Origin: Gonocerus acuteangulatus | Lineage: Eukaryota; Arthropoda; Insecta; Hemiptera; Coreidae | Assembly: GCA_946811695.1 (NCBI GenBank) | Contig: OX328123.1 | Location: 150,130,729 to 150,194,728, forward strand | DNA: 64,000 bases | Direction of reading: 5' to 3' | Part shown: positions 33,423 through 45,224 of the stretch, in pieces | Position numbering within the stretch: the stretch's first letter is position 1 | Layout of the letters: each line of letters begins with the position of its first letter | Program-made: the position numbers and the translations under genes | Notes under the pieces: model-generated | The model's database searches: none | Seen by the model: only the letters and a program-made list of their open reading frames with translations | Told to the model about the DNA's origin: nothing

Positions 33423-34059
33423 TATATGGGCCAGTTACAACCACGAATAATAATTGGCCTGACGGAAGTGTTGCCGGCGATCGGTTGAAGGAGGCACAAT
33501 GCGAAGGCGATTGGGATGTAGCGGTGCGAGTTCCGGGCATAACGGGTATCGGTGGGTGGGCTACGTGACGAGGGAGCATGCAGATCCTGGGGGTGGCCAA
33601 GGATGTGAAGGATGTGAAGGCGGATAATTCGAGAAGAGTATGATACGAACTCCCAGTGTTCCTGGTTGACGAAGAAAGATACGTGTGCGCATTGAAAAAG
33701 GTACAACGTGTGCGGATTGAAAAAGTATGCTCAAAGATTGGATAAGAAAGATTGATGCTGGTGTCTTGAGATTGATCTCTATAAATTACGTGAAAGCAGT
33801 TTTTGCAGGACATTTATTTAGCTTCCAGATTGATGCCACGATTTCCCAACAGGTTTCAAAAGTACCGAAAATATGTACGAAAATCACCAGAAAACTCTAC
33901 TCTGGGGTTCTTCCACTTTCATCGAAATAACTTATAGATACGGCATACAAATGATTTCATTTGATCCCCCCGAATTTAAATTATCTATAAAGAGTAAGCG
34001 CAATACCGTAATTGTTAAAAAAAAAAAAAAAAAAAAAAAATCGCTGGAATTTAACAGAA
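33423..34059. other. GC-richer unassigned DNA
   Basis: 33424-33650 is markedly more GC-rich than its surroundings, with open frames on the minus strand (99-186 codons) that share no motif I recognise. The remainder holds nothing identified. Confidence 0.35.
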
Positions 34060-34790
34060 CAAAAGTCCTATTCGCAGGAACTGCGTCATCTTAGCGCGCT
34101 AGGTTATTGGTGGGGATTGATCTTTCGTGAAAAATATAAAATAAAATCTCTAAGAGAAAATAGGTTTATGGTGTCACAAAAGGAAACCGACAGTATCATG
34201 GCGACGCTCTTGCAAACACTGTAAAAACGTTTCACATTTTCCTACCTTGTTTTAGTCAAATACTCATTTTACTGTTCAATCCAATTAATCCCTAGTTTCA
34301 TTCGGAACACTTAGAATAGAAACAGTTAATGTTTTGTTTTTTTTTGCTCTTTCGTGAAAAATGAAAATAATTAACTGTATCCTGGGCGGAAATTACTCCT
34401 TCCTCCTCTTCAAAGTTTGCTCTAGAAAAACACTGAAGCGAATTTGTTTCTTATTATCTTACCGTGCTTTTACTAAAATATTCATTTTACGGTTTAATGC
34501 AATTTAAAAAACAACTAATTAAAAACTGGGGTAAATAGTAGACAAAAAATGTTTTAAAAAGAACGAACCGTCATATTCGAATTTCAAGCACCGATTTATC
34601 CCAATGAGATCGCCCCATACAAATTTACATTAGTACAATATTTGTAGGAACTTTGATAAGCTTTCTAATGGTTACTGTCCACATACCACGATCTCCCAAC
34701 CGTTTTCGAAATATTTAAGAAAATATACGAATACTTTTTATTAATGTTACTAAATGATTTTTTTTTCTATTACTTTCTTGACTATAAACT
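34060..34790 (+). repeat. Dispersed family R1, partial copy
   Basis: Hallmark TCGCAGGAACTGCGTCATCT at 34073, followed by body shared with 56140-56320 (ATAAAATAAAATCTC) and with 11700-12050 (ATCTCCCAACCGTTTTCGAA). Non-coding. Confidence 0.6.
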
Positions 34791-34849
34791 TAACTGATAT
34801 TTATATATCTTTGTTTGGAGAGACGTCCTTTTGACGTGTTTTGGGTCAC

Positions 34850-34972
34850 GCATGCTGCAAAAATTTTTCTCATTTCAGGGCGTGTGGAGGAAACTCCCTG
34901 TTGCACCCTTCCGTGCGGCGCTAATGTCGTAGAAGTCTAAAATCTGAGCGCCGTAGAAAAAAAAAAAAAAAA
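34850..34972 (+). mobile_element. SINE-like repeat with a third head type (SINE-X)
   Basis: Ends GGCGCTAATGTCGTAGAAG ... GAGCGCCGTAGAAAAAA, closely like the 3' tails of the tRNA and 5S SINEs above, followed by poly(A). The head (GGAGGAAACTCCCTGTTGCA region) is not a tRNA or 5S sequence I recognise. Boundaries at the 5' side are uncertain. Confidence 0.5.
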
Positions 34973-34974
34973 AA

Positions 34975-35190
34975 AACCTACATGTTTTGCACAATTTTGG
35001 CGCCTATTCAGGGAAATATACTTAAAACATAACTTCAGCCTCCACTTGAAGAGGAGAACCTTCCACTAGCAGGGCCACTTTGACCTTCCGCCTTATTCGA
35101 TAATTCTTTAAATTTGAGCAAAGGGTCATTTAATAATTAAAAATAAAAATAAAAGAAGAAAAAAAAAGGTTTTTGTTTGGATGTACGTCA
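34975..35190 (-). mobile_element. Penelope-like fragment, decayed hammerhead core
   Basis: Same unit as 32040-32490 (CTCCACTTGAAGAGGAGAAC). The core at 35011-34984 is mutated (CTGAATA, CAAAAC). Continues to the GGGTCATTTAATAATTA segment shared with 32260. Confidence 0.55.
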
Positions 35191-35279
35191 ATCATCTATA
35201 AAAACTCTCTCCATAATCAATCGTTTGTACAGAACGAACGAAACAACGTAAGCGAACCTTTACCTTACAAATCAGAAAA

Positions 35280-35960
35280 ATGATTTTTGAACCAAATCAC
35301 ATCACAGTCCCTACCTCAACACTATTTGCAGCTTACATAAACGATCTCCCATCCTCTACCCTATACTGCAACTTCCAAATGTATGCCGATGATTCCCAAA
35401 TTTACCTTTCCTTCCCTTCCTCTGAGCTATTTGAAGCAGCAAGAAAGATTCAGGAAGACTTGGACAGGATCACAGCTTGGGCCAAGACCAACAAATTAAT
35501 GATGAACGCTGAGAAGTCCAAAGCAATAGTGATATGCTCAGCTCCCCTCTTGAAATCTCTCCCTCCTATCATCCCTTCCTTCACCATTCACTCCAGTCCT
35601 ATTCAATATGTCTCCTCTGCCAAGAACCTGGGCCTTGTTTTTGACCAAAACCTATCCTGGAAAAATCACTTATCCCTAATCACTCGTCGCTCCATAGCCA
35701 CCCTTAGACAATTTAACCGTTCCCGTCACCTCCACGTCAGCTTCTAGTATCTTCTCTTGTGACGACAGTACTTCCTAGGTTTTTTCCTTTACCAAACTGT
35801 TTCTTCCAAATCCCCTTCCTATATATACAACCTCCTCCGGGCCATACTTCGGGAATCGATGCAGAATGAAAAAAGAAAGAACAAAAGTCCTCTGGCATTA
35901 TTCTCGTTTGTTCTGGATTTTGCTTTCTTTCCGAGAAAAACACAAAAAAACTAAAACACA
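35280..35960 (+). pseudogene. LINE reverse transcriptase fragment (Jockey/CR1 type)
   Basis: Frame 35280-35747 reads TSTLFAAYINDLPSSTLYCN, FQMYADDSQIYLSFPSSE, then ITAWAKTNKLMMNAEKSKAI and SAKNLGLVFDQNLSWKNHLS. YADD and the NLGLVFD block are RT domains 5 and 7 of Jockey/CR1-type elements. After a stop the C-terminal part continues in another frame (VFSFTKLFLPNPLPIY). 5'-truncated; related to the fragment at 58560-58890, not to the LINE at 20 kb. Confidence 0.8.
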
Positions 35961-36489
35961 TTTGTGAAAAGGCATTCTTTCAAAATGTATCTATAAAAAC
36001 CATTAAATGTCCCACCAACCTCCCCCCAATAAAATAACAAAAAATCTTCTTGTTCGAAATAATAACTGACTCCATGTAAAGCTGGAAGTTCAACATAATT
36101 TAAAATAGGTCCTTTCCTTTGGAGGAAAGTGCTAAAACATAAAATAAAAAGAAAGAACTTTTTAATAAAAATAAATTTTCCATTCTTGACACATTTTTAA
36201 TTTAACACTGGACGCATACATAATTATAAAATAAGAGTTTCTTCTTCTAACATTTCCTAATATTCAATTTAAAAATGTTCAATGGTTTGGTCCCATGCAG
36301 CAATATGGGCATCACATCGCACATTAACAGACTGGATGGTATTAGTAAATTTACACAAATACCGTCCAGTCCTCCCTATGGAGGGAGGGAGAACCGCGCT
36401 AAAACGAGAAAAATTTGAAAGGACTTTTTTTCTTTCTTTTTTCATTCTGCATCGATACCCGAAGTTTTGCCGTTTATTTTGGGGACACC

Positions 36490-36492
<3 letters not shown>
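35961..36492. other. Intergenic with short inverted repeat and R1 hairpin
   Basis: 36418-36462 is the inverse of 35848-35890 (ATCGATGCAGAATGAAAAAA). 36366-36405 matches the R1 3' hairpin (CCTCCCTATGGAGGGAGGGA, then GCGCTAAAA). Confidence 0.5.

Positions 36493-36553
<61 letters not shown>
36493..36553. repeat. (TA)n microsatellite
   Basis: About 30 TA units; overlapping Tyr-Ile frames are not genes. Confidence 0.95.
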
Positions 36554-36560
<7 letters not shown>

Positions 36561-37091
36561 ATTGTCACACACCAGTATTTTCTTGACCTGTGGGGCCTGA
36601 AACGAGTCGATTTCTCTGTGGCCTTAAAACTTCCGGATATCGCCATAAGGCCAACCGAAGTGAGGGAATGCCGGAGGGCGGTCCCGCAGGGTGGTTGAGG
36701 TGTATAGGTATAAGGCCAACCGAAGTGAGGGAGGCACTTTAAATTCAATCATAACTTCTCCCCCTCCCCCCAACCAAGATGAAAGCGTAATAACGGTCTG
36801 TATAGTGGTACGGTCAGTATGGACCATTAACCACCAACGGGGTTGGTAACACTGTTAACAGTCCTAACCCAATTTCCTCTGGGTGTGCCACGTATATTGT
36901 TAGCACTGATATCAACTATTTTCAAATTACTCTTACATTAGAGAAATGTTTAATACGAATTAAAAGAGATGTTCTAAAACGATGTACGATTCATGGATAT
37001 TCAACCATTCAGGTGAAGCAATATGGATAATCCACCGTTCAGGATAGGACAATTACAAGTTTTTTTGTTTTGCCAAAATATTGTTAAAACA
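36554..37091. other. Intergenic; short direct duplication
   Basis: ATAAGGCCAACCGAAGTGAG occurs at about 36645 and 36710. No gene recognised. Confidence 0.45.
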
Positions 37092-37352
37092 ATATCGTCG
37101 ATACAAATGCAAAGTATCGAATGTGAAAAAATGCATTTTTCATTTTCAATTTTTCTGGTTGCTTTTGGACTGATGTACGTTGTGGCAAACTCACGAAAAT
37201 TAAAGAAAAATAATTATTACAGATAATAAAACTAACGAATGTGCATTAAGTCTATTTAAAATATATCATAGGATAAAATATATATAAAGTCATCTATAAG
37301 GTACCATCAGCTTTTCACATTTGATACTCTGCATACATATCGACGATATTAT
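37092..37352. mobile_element. MITE family 1, copy 2
   Basis: Ends TATCGTCGATACAAATGCAA / CATACATATCGACGATA as at 9148-9412. Internal sequence is AT-rich, including a TATCGAATGTGAAAA subterminal segment. Confidence 0.7.
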
Positions 37353-37362
37353 TTAGCTGGAG

Positions 37363-37733
37363 GGTTCAGAGCACAACTGGGCCAAGCCCATGTTAACAAT
37401 TTTCAGAAAATGAGTATTATGCGTATTAATTGCAGTGACGTTTTATAAATCCTATTGACCAGTATAAGTCTTAAAAAGATTTGAACTTAAACAGTGATGT
37501 TAATTTGAAATATCACTGGCATTATTTATGTATAACCTTGTTCATAATAGTTACAACTTAGACTTGGTCTAATTGTGCTCTGAAAACAAATAAGAGTGAC
37601 TTCCATATGTGTAGCAAGAACTGCTACAAGTAGCAAAATAATTAAGTTAGGACCATTTTAGTAATACTCTTCAATTCCATTAGAATATAATATGCCAACA
37701 ATGGACTTGGTCTAGATGTGCTCTGAACCCTCT
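37363..37733. mobile_element. MITE family 2
   Basis: About 35-bp inverted ends: GAGGGTTCAGAGCACAACTG (left) and its near-complement CTAGATGTGCTCTGAACCCTC (right, shown in two parts CTAGATGTGC / TCTGAACCCTC). An internal partial copy (GACTTGGTCTAATTGTGCTC) lies at about 37562. No coding. Confidence 0.65.
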
Positions 37734-38687
37734 TAATCAAGAATAATATTGATAAAGCATTCTATATGACGTATAAATCCCATATAATGGGATTTTGTAG
37801 ACCCTTTTTCCTTCTTACCTTCATATCTCTGCCCATAAAATTTAGAAAAATTAGGGAAAAAATATATTTGTCAAAAATACTTTCACAAATATTAATATGG
37901 GGATAAACGTTTTTCAGCATATATGTAAGTTAAAGGTGAGGGTGGGGAAGGATCAATTGATTCCTTATGATGCTGGGAAAAGTTGCTCCCCAAAATTCTG
38001 TAAAACATTAACTTATATGAGCGACGCTTGGAAGTTGTTCAAGTTCCAAAAAAAAAAAAAAAAAAACATTTTGACTCGTGAGCTCCACGAGCCTCCGCTT
38101 GGGGATGTTTGTAGCCTCCTATATACGTTTACATATTAATGTTTCACAAAAAGGGGAATTTATTGTACAATCAACTCAAAATATAAGTAATGTACAAACC
38201 ACAATTAAAGTTTTAGTCGAAAAATTCAGAAATCTGACTGATTTAACAAGATATATGGAAATGATTGGGGCTCATAATGATTAAATATGTTTTCAGTTTT
38301 TCCCCAAACAGTCTCTTTTGATCTAGATTAAGCAAAAAAAAAGGAAAAAAAAAAAAAAAATGTAAATGAAGCATGTCGGAGTAAATAACCCCAAAAAAGA
38401 TGTGACTGGAAACACCTTTGGCATCTTAGGGTTAAAAAAAAATAATAACAAAAATAAAATATATCAAAAATACAATATTTAAGGGAAATCTTTTCCGTAG
38501 CCCGGAAAAGAAGGATTCCGATCCGATAGATTCTAAGAAGAATATAAATTCAATGACGAAAAAATGTTTACGCTTATTTGCATGGACCTGAAGAATTTGC
38601 AGCTGAGCGTTAGTAAACGAAGGGAAAAATTAAAAGTATTTGGTCCTAGCTCTGGTATGTCTGCTGAGGAACTATATAAAATTACCT

Positions 38688-38719
<32 letters not shown>
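37734..38719. other. Intergenic, A- and T-runs, nothing recognised
   Basis: Includes A runs at about 38048-38066 and 38333-38360 and a T run at 38690-38724. Small frames only. Confidence 0.4.
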
Positions 38720-38726
<7 letters not shown>

Positions 38727-39129
38727 CGTGGTTCCTCTTTACCTCCCAAGATAAGAAACCTGCTTATGAGGTTCAACTTATAACGTGATCCGAAAGTGCC
38801 GACTAGAAAATTTCATAACCACCGAACCAAGATATTGGTTTCATTTGGAGCTAAGAAGTACTCAAAAAAAAAAAAAAAAAAAAAAAGTTATTAACAGACA
38901 TGAACATTTTTGGGATTTTCCTACATTATCTCGAAAACGGTTAGGAAATCGTAGTAAATAAAAAGTGAGCATTCGGAAACTGACTAAATGTTCAACAAAC
39001 ATGATTCTGAAGCTAAGTTCCATGGACTGATGTCAATCGGAGAAATAATTGCTTAAAACATCAAAAAAGTTATTTTGTTCTTTTGAACGTTTTTTTTTTC
39101 ATGTTTAACTCACTTTTTAATTACATTTT
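38720..39129 (-). repeat. Dispersed family R1, partial copy
   Basis: Minus-strand R1 3' part (AGCGTGGTTCCTCTTTACC, AAAGTGCCGACTAGAAAATT), followed by body sequence; abuts the next R1 copy. Confidence 0.55.
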
Positions 39130-39282
39130 CTTTTGTTTTAGCGCGGTTCCTTCCTCCCTCCATAGGGAGGAAACCCGCTTATGAGGTAGACCTCACGAGG
39201 CAATCCGCAAGTGCCGACACGAAAATTTCATATTTCAGATCCCATAGATCAATAATATAACGGGGGTATATATATATATATA

Positions 39283-39521
39283 TTTAAGTCCGTTGCTGGT
39301 CCGAATTGGATGAACGTTGCCAGGAACAAAGACAAATGGAAAGCAGTGTTGGAAGAAACAGGGAACTCCACTTCCTAGTTGGGTTGGTCGCCAGGGAAGT
39401 TAGACCATTACCCCCATCAAGGGGAGGCCTGCATGAGAAACATATATTTGTAAATATTGTAAATAGTAATTTAAAAAGAAATGAATGTTCCTCTTATGCA
39501 ATAAAGGCTTTATTTATTTAT

Positions 39522-39545
<24 letters not shown>
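39283..39545 (+). mobile_element. LINE 3'-terminal fragment
   Basis: Coding end NWMNVARNKDKWKAVLEETG then NSTS and TAG, the W.DvArdR.kW+ type C-terminus of some endonuclease-RT LINEs. Followed by a 3' UTR and a tail of TTTATT/ATT repeats. Extreme 5' truncation; inserted in R1. Confidence 0.65.

Positions 39546-39591
<46 letters not shown>
39536..39591. repeat. (TA)n microsatellite following the LINE tail
   Basis: About 27 TA units grown from the ATT/TA tail. Confidence 0.92.
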
Positions 39592-39594
<3 letters not shown>

Positions 39595-40515
39595 TGTTTG
39601 CTCTCTAGGTGCCAGACAAATGGTCCGATTTTGATGAAATTTGGTAAACAAAAATCTTTCGTCTAATTTGAAAGGTCAAGTTTATTAAACAGGAGAATCC
39701 GTCTACCGGAAGATGCTTTTTAGAGCACATTTCCGCGAAAAAATTGTAACGCTTACGTTTCCGAGTACATATGCTTGCAGGTTTATAGGTTTCTTAACCT
39801 AAAAAAACTGATGAAACCATTTTAAAAGCGATATCTGTAACAGTTTTTGAGAAACATTGAAACACCTACTTTTCCAAACTAATTTTAAGTTTGGGTATTC
39901 AGAAACGATTAATTCACTTGGAACTTGCTCCAGACGATTGGTATTCATCTAGTCTATGATAGGTTAATTTTGGTTCCGTTTGGAGTTAAGGAAGTACTAG
40001 AAATAAAATATTTCATTAACGTATTTTCGTATATTTTCTAAAATATCTTGAACGCTGTTAGAAAATTGTCGTATGTGGATAGTGACCATTCGAAAGCTTA
40101 CTAAATTCCCTACAAAAAAGGTTCTGATGTAATTTTCGATGGGGCGATGTCAACCGGAGAATTAAGGATTTCAAGATTCGCAATTGTTAGTTTTGCTCTA
40201 TTGAACGGGTTTTTGTATTAGTTTACCTGAACTTTTAACTGAGTGTTTCCCATTTTAATTGCATTTAACAGTAAAATGAGTATTTGACTAAAACAAGGCA
40301 AGAAAATGTGAAACGTTGTTATAGTGAGTCCAAGAGCGAACGTTGAGATGGTGCCGGAAGTCGCCATGATACTGTCAGTTTCCTGTTGTCGCGCCTTAAA
40401 TCTATTTTCTCTTCGTTTTTCAATAACTGCTACTACGTATTTATTTACTAATAGCACTAGAAATATGATCGGAACCTCGCTAAGATGACGCAGTTCCTGC
40501 GAGTCGAACTTTTTA

Positions 40516-41561
40516 ATTACATTCATGGACGTATTTAAGGGGGGCTGCAGCCCCCCTCCCTACCGGAATTTCGTTTTGTTGAGACCATTTCATGTAAAAA
40601 GCCAATAACAACGATGGATCTTGACGATTTTCACGAAATTTGAACAAAAATAAATTGTTTATTTCTATTCTAAGCTTTTCAATAGGGATAAGAACGGAAA
40701 CGGGCTAAGATGGCACGTTTCCCGCGAGTTGGACTTTGTTTTAATTATATTTTTATTTTGTTTACCAATGAACCAATGGAATCTTTGCAGTCCATATCAG
40801 GGCCGCCGCATGGGGGGGACTGCCGAGTACTGTTGTCCCAGGCCCGGGCTCCCCCCCCCCCCGTGGGCCCCCGGGTCGGGCCTCGCTAATTGGAAAAAAT
40901 GTATAGGTTATGAGCTTGTAAAAAGAATGGGGTTTAGAAATATAGAAGGGCATAGTTTATATTTATTGGAATGGGATCTATTTTTTTTTTTTTTAACGTA
41001 CAAAAACGACAAAACAAGTGCAGTCCCAGAATAGTATATTTCATTAGGTTGTGATAAAACTACAAGTACCGAAAGTGACCTTTGCTGCACCGATTGTCGG
41101 CTTTTATTCTCATTTCGCTCAAAACTCAAGATGAAAATAGTTTTAAAATGTCCAAAGTCCTATAGCAAAGTACTAGAATTTTCATTCTGGCTCTGGAAAG
41201 TGGGGGCCCGTGATCTGGCCCTAGGCCCGGCTGTCATGTGGTGGCCCTGGTACATATCCTACTACACTATGACGTCTTTTAGTTGGCTGACGATCCACGT
41301 CAAAATGCCCGTCCTTTGACTACTGATAATGTATTTCAGCAGAATCGGTCTCGAAATGCTTTGACTCGACTTCAAACTTATTGTTTCTTCCTTTTCCATG
41401 ACAAAATCATTTATATGATCTAACTAGTAAAAAAAAACTAGAACATAGTTCTTGTCATGTAACTACAATGCAGACTCTCGTATTAAATTGTAGGCCATTA
41501 CCAAATGCATCGTAGGAAGATTATTTCCAAAAGGTAACTTCAATGGCCAACCTCAAAAATA
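40516..41561. other. Intergenic with R1 terminus fragment
   Basis: 40690-40740 holds a diverged R1 terminus (GGCTAAGATGGCACG). 40795-40890 is a C/G-rich patch with poly-C. No gene recognised. Confidence 0.45.
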
Positions 41562-41566
41562 AATCT

Positions 41567-41684
41567 AATAGTTCTCCCAGCACTCTCTCCCTCCGAAGGC
41601 CTAAGCAGACTACCTGGGCTACACTAATAGTTCTCCCAGCACTCTCTCCCTCCGAAGGCCTAAGCAGACTACCTGGGCTACACT
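41567..41684. repeat. 59-bp tandem duplication
   Basis: CTAATAGTTCTCCCAGCACT through CTGGGCTACA occurs twice in tandem without a difference; a recent duplication. Confidence 0.95.
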
Positions 41685-42044
41685 AATGCGCCGAAAAAGC
41701 ATTCCAATGGAGTCTAGGAAACCACAGCAGGTATAAGGGAAAAGGTTCTTGTTACATTTCTAGTAAAGGTCCTTCTATTTCCTATCCAAAGGAACAGACA
41801 CTTCGTCTAATGCCTAGTACTTGTAATTCTTGTCTCTCATCTTTAAGCTTGCTCTCTGACAATTTAAAACCACACCATGGAGGACAAGTGCGTTTAGTAA
41901 GGTCCGTTCGTATTTATCACTCTCATTAAGCTGGCTTAGACCTCGGGTGAGATACGAGCATTGAGCGACACAGCGACGGAGCGATTAGCAGAAGAGGTGC
42001 ACTGGCTACGATACAGCGCGGCTGGGTGGTAATTTCCTTTAGGC

Positions 42045-42402
42045 TTCTCGTCCATTGGGACCGAAAGCTGCGATCAGCGAAGCAATGAATTCAGGCGAAC
42101 GCCGATCGTACGAAATCGTGCGAATGCCTCTCGTCCATTGCATCAGGATTCGTCCGAATTCGCAGTAGACGCGATGGCTCGTCGAAAAGGTTTTTCGCGT
42201 GATTTAGATGAAGAATGTTTTTAACTCTGACTTTTCGCCCTCGTTCGCAATTAAAACCAAGCAGAATGGGATCGGTTCGCACGGACGAAAACGGACGAAC
42301 GATACGAGCCCAGTGAACGAGGTCCATGATGGAGCCTCGTGTTTGGATTGTTCGGGCGAATTCTGACGAATTTTCGGTTCCAGTGGACGAGAGGCACTGG
42401 AG
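42045..42402. mobile_element. MITE family 3, CpG-rich
   Basis: Inverted ends GCTTCTCGTCCATTGGGACC ... and, at the right, the complement of GCCTCTCGTCCACTGGAACC. CG-rich inside with repeated TCGTCC/GGACGA and GCGAATTC-like motifs. No target duplication seen; no coding. Confidence 0.65.
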
Positions 42403-45224
42403 TAGTCTCCTTCATCGCATACTCCAATATGCGTTTTCTAATTAAAATATTAATTTAAAAAAAAATAATATTTGAAATGTTTAGTTAAGAGAAATATACT
42501 ACCTTGCATGTTTAATGCGTTTCCAACCTCTTCCCATAGTTTCTTGGTTATGATAGTATTTTTAAAATCACTGTGTCTGTCCTTCTATACCTTGCATTCC
42601 GAAATAAAAAGCTCACATTCACTATCATCGAATTTACTCTTTTATTAGTATTCATATTTTAAAATTATTTATGAGAAAGGGAGCTAGAAGGTTATAAGGA
42701 TTGGAAAGTTATAAACATTGGAAAGCTATAAACATTGGATGGTTATATACATCTTTCCAAGTAATTAATAAAGAAGGGAAACAAAAACCATAAATGTGAA
42801 TTGACAAAGTTGTTCATGCGACGTAATGACAACTTTAGTAATAACAAATACTAACCGCTCATACTAGGTTGCAGGAAGTGATTCGTTTCACTAACATTGA
42901 CTCATGGTAAAGCTTGCCAAGTTTCTTCTTCAAAAGAATTGAATCGCTGAAATTATGCGATTAAATTTTTTATTTTATAGAAAAAAAAACGGGTTTTCGT
43001 GATATCGCACCATTGAATAAATTAATATTATGGCTGTCACCTAATTAGAAGTTGTCCTAACCCTTCCCGTCTTTCAAGCGTCTAAGAGGTTATTTTCGTA
43101 GTTCGTAGACAAGTTAACTTCCAACTATAATGGTCATTGGAAAACGAGCAAGAGGTTGGCCTCTGACCTGCTAGGTTTTTGCTCAGTGTCTGGGATCGGG
43201 GACCCAATCTAACGGTCACAGTTTCCATTCAATCCCCTTATCATAGGCGGCTCTAGACAAACATTTCTGGGGGGGGGGGCAAATTTTGAATGGGCTTACT
43301 GCCGTGCCTTGGGGTTTGGAATAATATTTTTATAAGCAGGGACCTAGAAATCATTAAGGAGGTATTTGATAAACTAAGAACGTACATTAATTAGAACTTA
43401 TTACTATTAATTTGCCTAAGAAATGCTAATTGAATTTAAGGATAATTACCATTCATAAAGTGAATTAAACTCACTATTACATTCATCCGTACAACAGATA
43501 AGTAGAATGAATAGCTAACACGTCACAGTTTCTTGAAAATACAATTTTTTTTTTTTTTTTTTTTTCAATTTCGAAATCCAATATATTTTTACAAATACTT
43601 TAATTTATAAAATTTGCCTAGAACCTTTATTTTTTAACTTTTTATTTCCCTAGTTCTCTTTTTTCTTCTCTTCCCCCCTCCCTCCAATACATAACGATGC
43701 AGTCACAATTCTAGCCACCACCAACTACAGTCTTCATTAGATTGCAATAACAGACGATTCGAAAAAATAGGAGCATACGTTTCTATCATCTTCGAGTCGA
43801 GTCCGAGGTTGTTCAGGTTTAGAATATATCAAAAGTAGAAGGGAACTGTCCTACTCAAGTTGTTCCTCTCCATCTTGCTGTGGTTCCAAAAGGTCATCTA
43901 TAGAATCATCAAAAAAATAAATGTTTACATTTTCACAATCCATACCCTTGCAGTGTCTGCACATGTCGGGGCATTTCAAACCAGCCTTGCGACAAGAACA
44001 GGCAGCTCTACACCATTTCCAACAGGGACAAGATACATTGTTCTGAAGAGTCTGAGGAGCTGAAGAGAAAGACCTTCATAAGCTTTAACGCGTTTGCTAA
44101 TCATTCTATGTATCGGTTATGCGGATGAAAGTTCTAGTAAATTTAATTCTCTTTCAAATTTATAAAAGAGCATTATCCCTAAATTCAACCATTTTTGAGG
44201 TATTTCGAAAAATTATCTCCTCCTTTCTCCCTCTCCCTAACTCTCTTTGTCTTCATCTACCTATCTCTCTCCTTTTCTTCCTCCCCTCTCTCTCTCTCTC
44301 ACTCTCTCTCCTCACTCCCCCCTCTTTCTCCCTCGCTCGTCCTCCCTCCCTCTCCTCTCCCTCTCTTGCCTCCACCTACTCACATCGGTTGGAAATTGTC
44401 TATTTTCAACAAGCTGTAACGAGTTTGCTACTCATGCTACAAAAACGGTATTTCTATGAAATGTGTAATACATTTAGTTATCTTTAAACTTTATATATAA
44501 CAATTTTCACTAAATCCAACCATTTTTGAGATATTTTGAAAAAAAAAAAAAAAAAGTAAAGGCTTTTCGGCTGTCAAAAGTCCTCCCGAGGTCAGCCATG
44601 TTGGATAACTTGTTTTGTTTTTTTGACAATCATACTAATATGTACTATTTTTTTTTTTTTTAAAAAAAGAAACTTCTTCCCCACCTTTTGCAATGTCCAC
44701 TAAAGGATTAATAAATATCCAATAGAAAGGGTTCTTCAGCAACATTCTATTACTCTTCTTTTATAGGACTAACTTAGGAACTTGTTATGTGATCTTTCTC
44801 TTTCTAGTACATAGACATTTCATCTCATTCCGTATCTACTTGATGGTGGTACAGTGAACTGAGAAGCTTATGGCATATCCCATCATAGGCATTCTATCAA
44901 CAAAACAATTTTAGATGTATTCAATTCTTGGTAATTACAAGAAGTTGTAAAATTGTATAACTGGTGATATTGATGTTATAAAAGTAACTTGATGATCTTA
45001 TTTTTGTAAATAAATAGGATCTCTTCTTCAGTTATTTGGTTTTCTGTTGTATTTTATATTCTTCCCCACATCATAACACATTGCCTACCATAGCCATTAA
45101 CACTCACTTATATTATAGTATATCTAAACATCAATAGTGTAGAGTATGGAACTTTTTCTTCTAAAGTGACGAATTTAAAAAACTGTCACAGCATTGGTTT
45201 TCAGTCAAAAAACAAGGAAATGAC
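42403..45224. other. Intergenic DNA downstream of the stumps-like gene, nothing recognised
   Basis: Contains a poly-G run at 43270, a poly-T run near 43550 and the CT tract listed separately. No coding similarity. Confidence 0.4.
44214..44385. repeat. Polypyrimidine (CT/CCT)n tract
   Basis: About 170 bases almost entirely C and T. Overlapping Ser/Leu/Pro-rich frames are translations of the tract. Confidence 0.9.

Larger units (their letters stand above)
39130..40515 (-). repeat. Dispersed family R1, near full-length inverse copy carrying a LINE tail
   Basis: From TTTTAGCGCGGTTCC with the GGGAGGAAAC hairpin to the hallmark terminus at 40475-40508 (AAGATGACGCAGTTCCTGCG). Homologous in inverse order to 25956-27300; interrupted at about 39283-39592. 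Confidence 0.6.

Noticed and set aside
33253..33813. 186-codon minus-strand ORF
   Set aside because: Spans the mariner end and unrelated flanking DNA, so it cannot be a real gene as drawn.
44119..44487. Ser/Leu/Pro-rich ORFs
   Set aside because: Produced by the CT-rich low-complexity tract.
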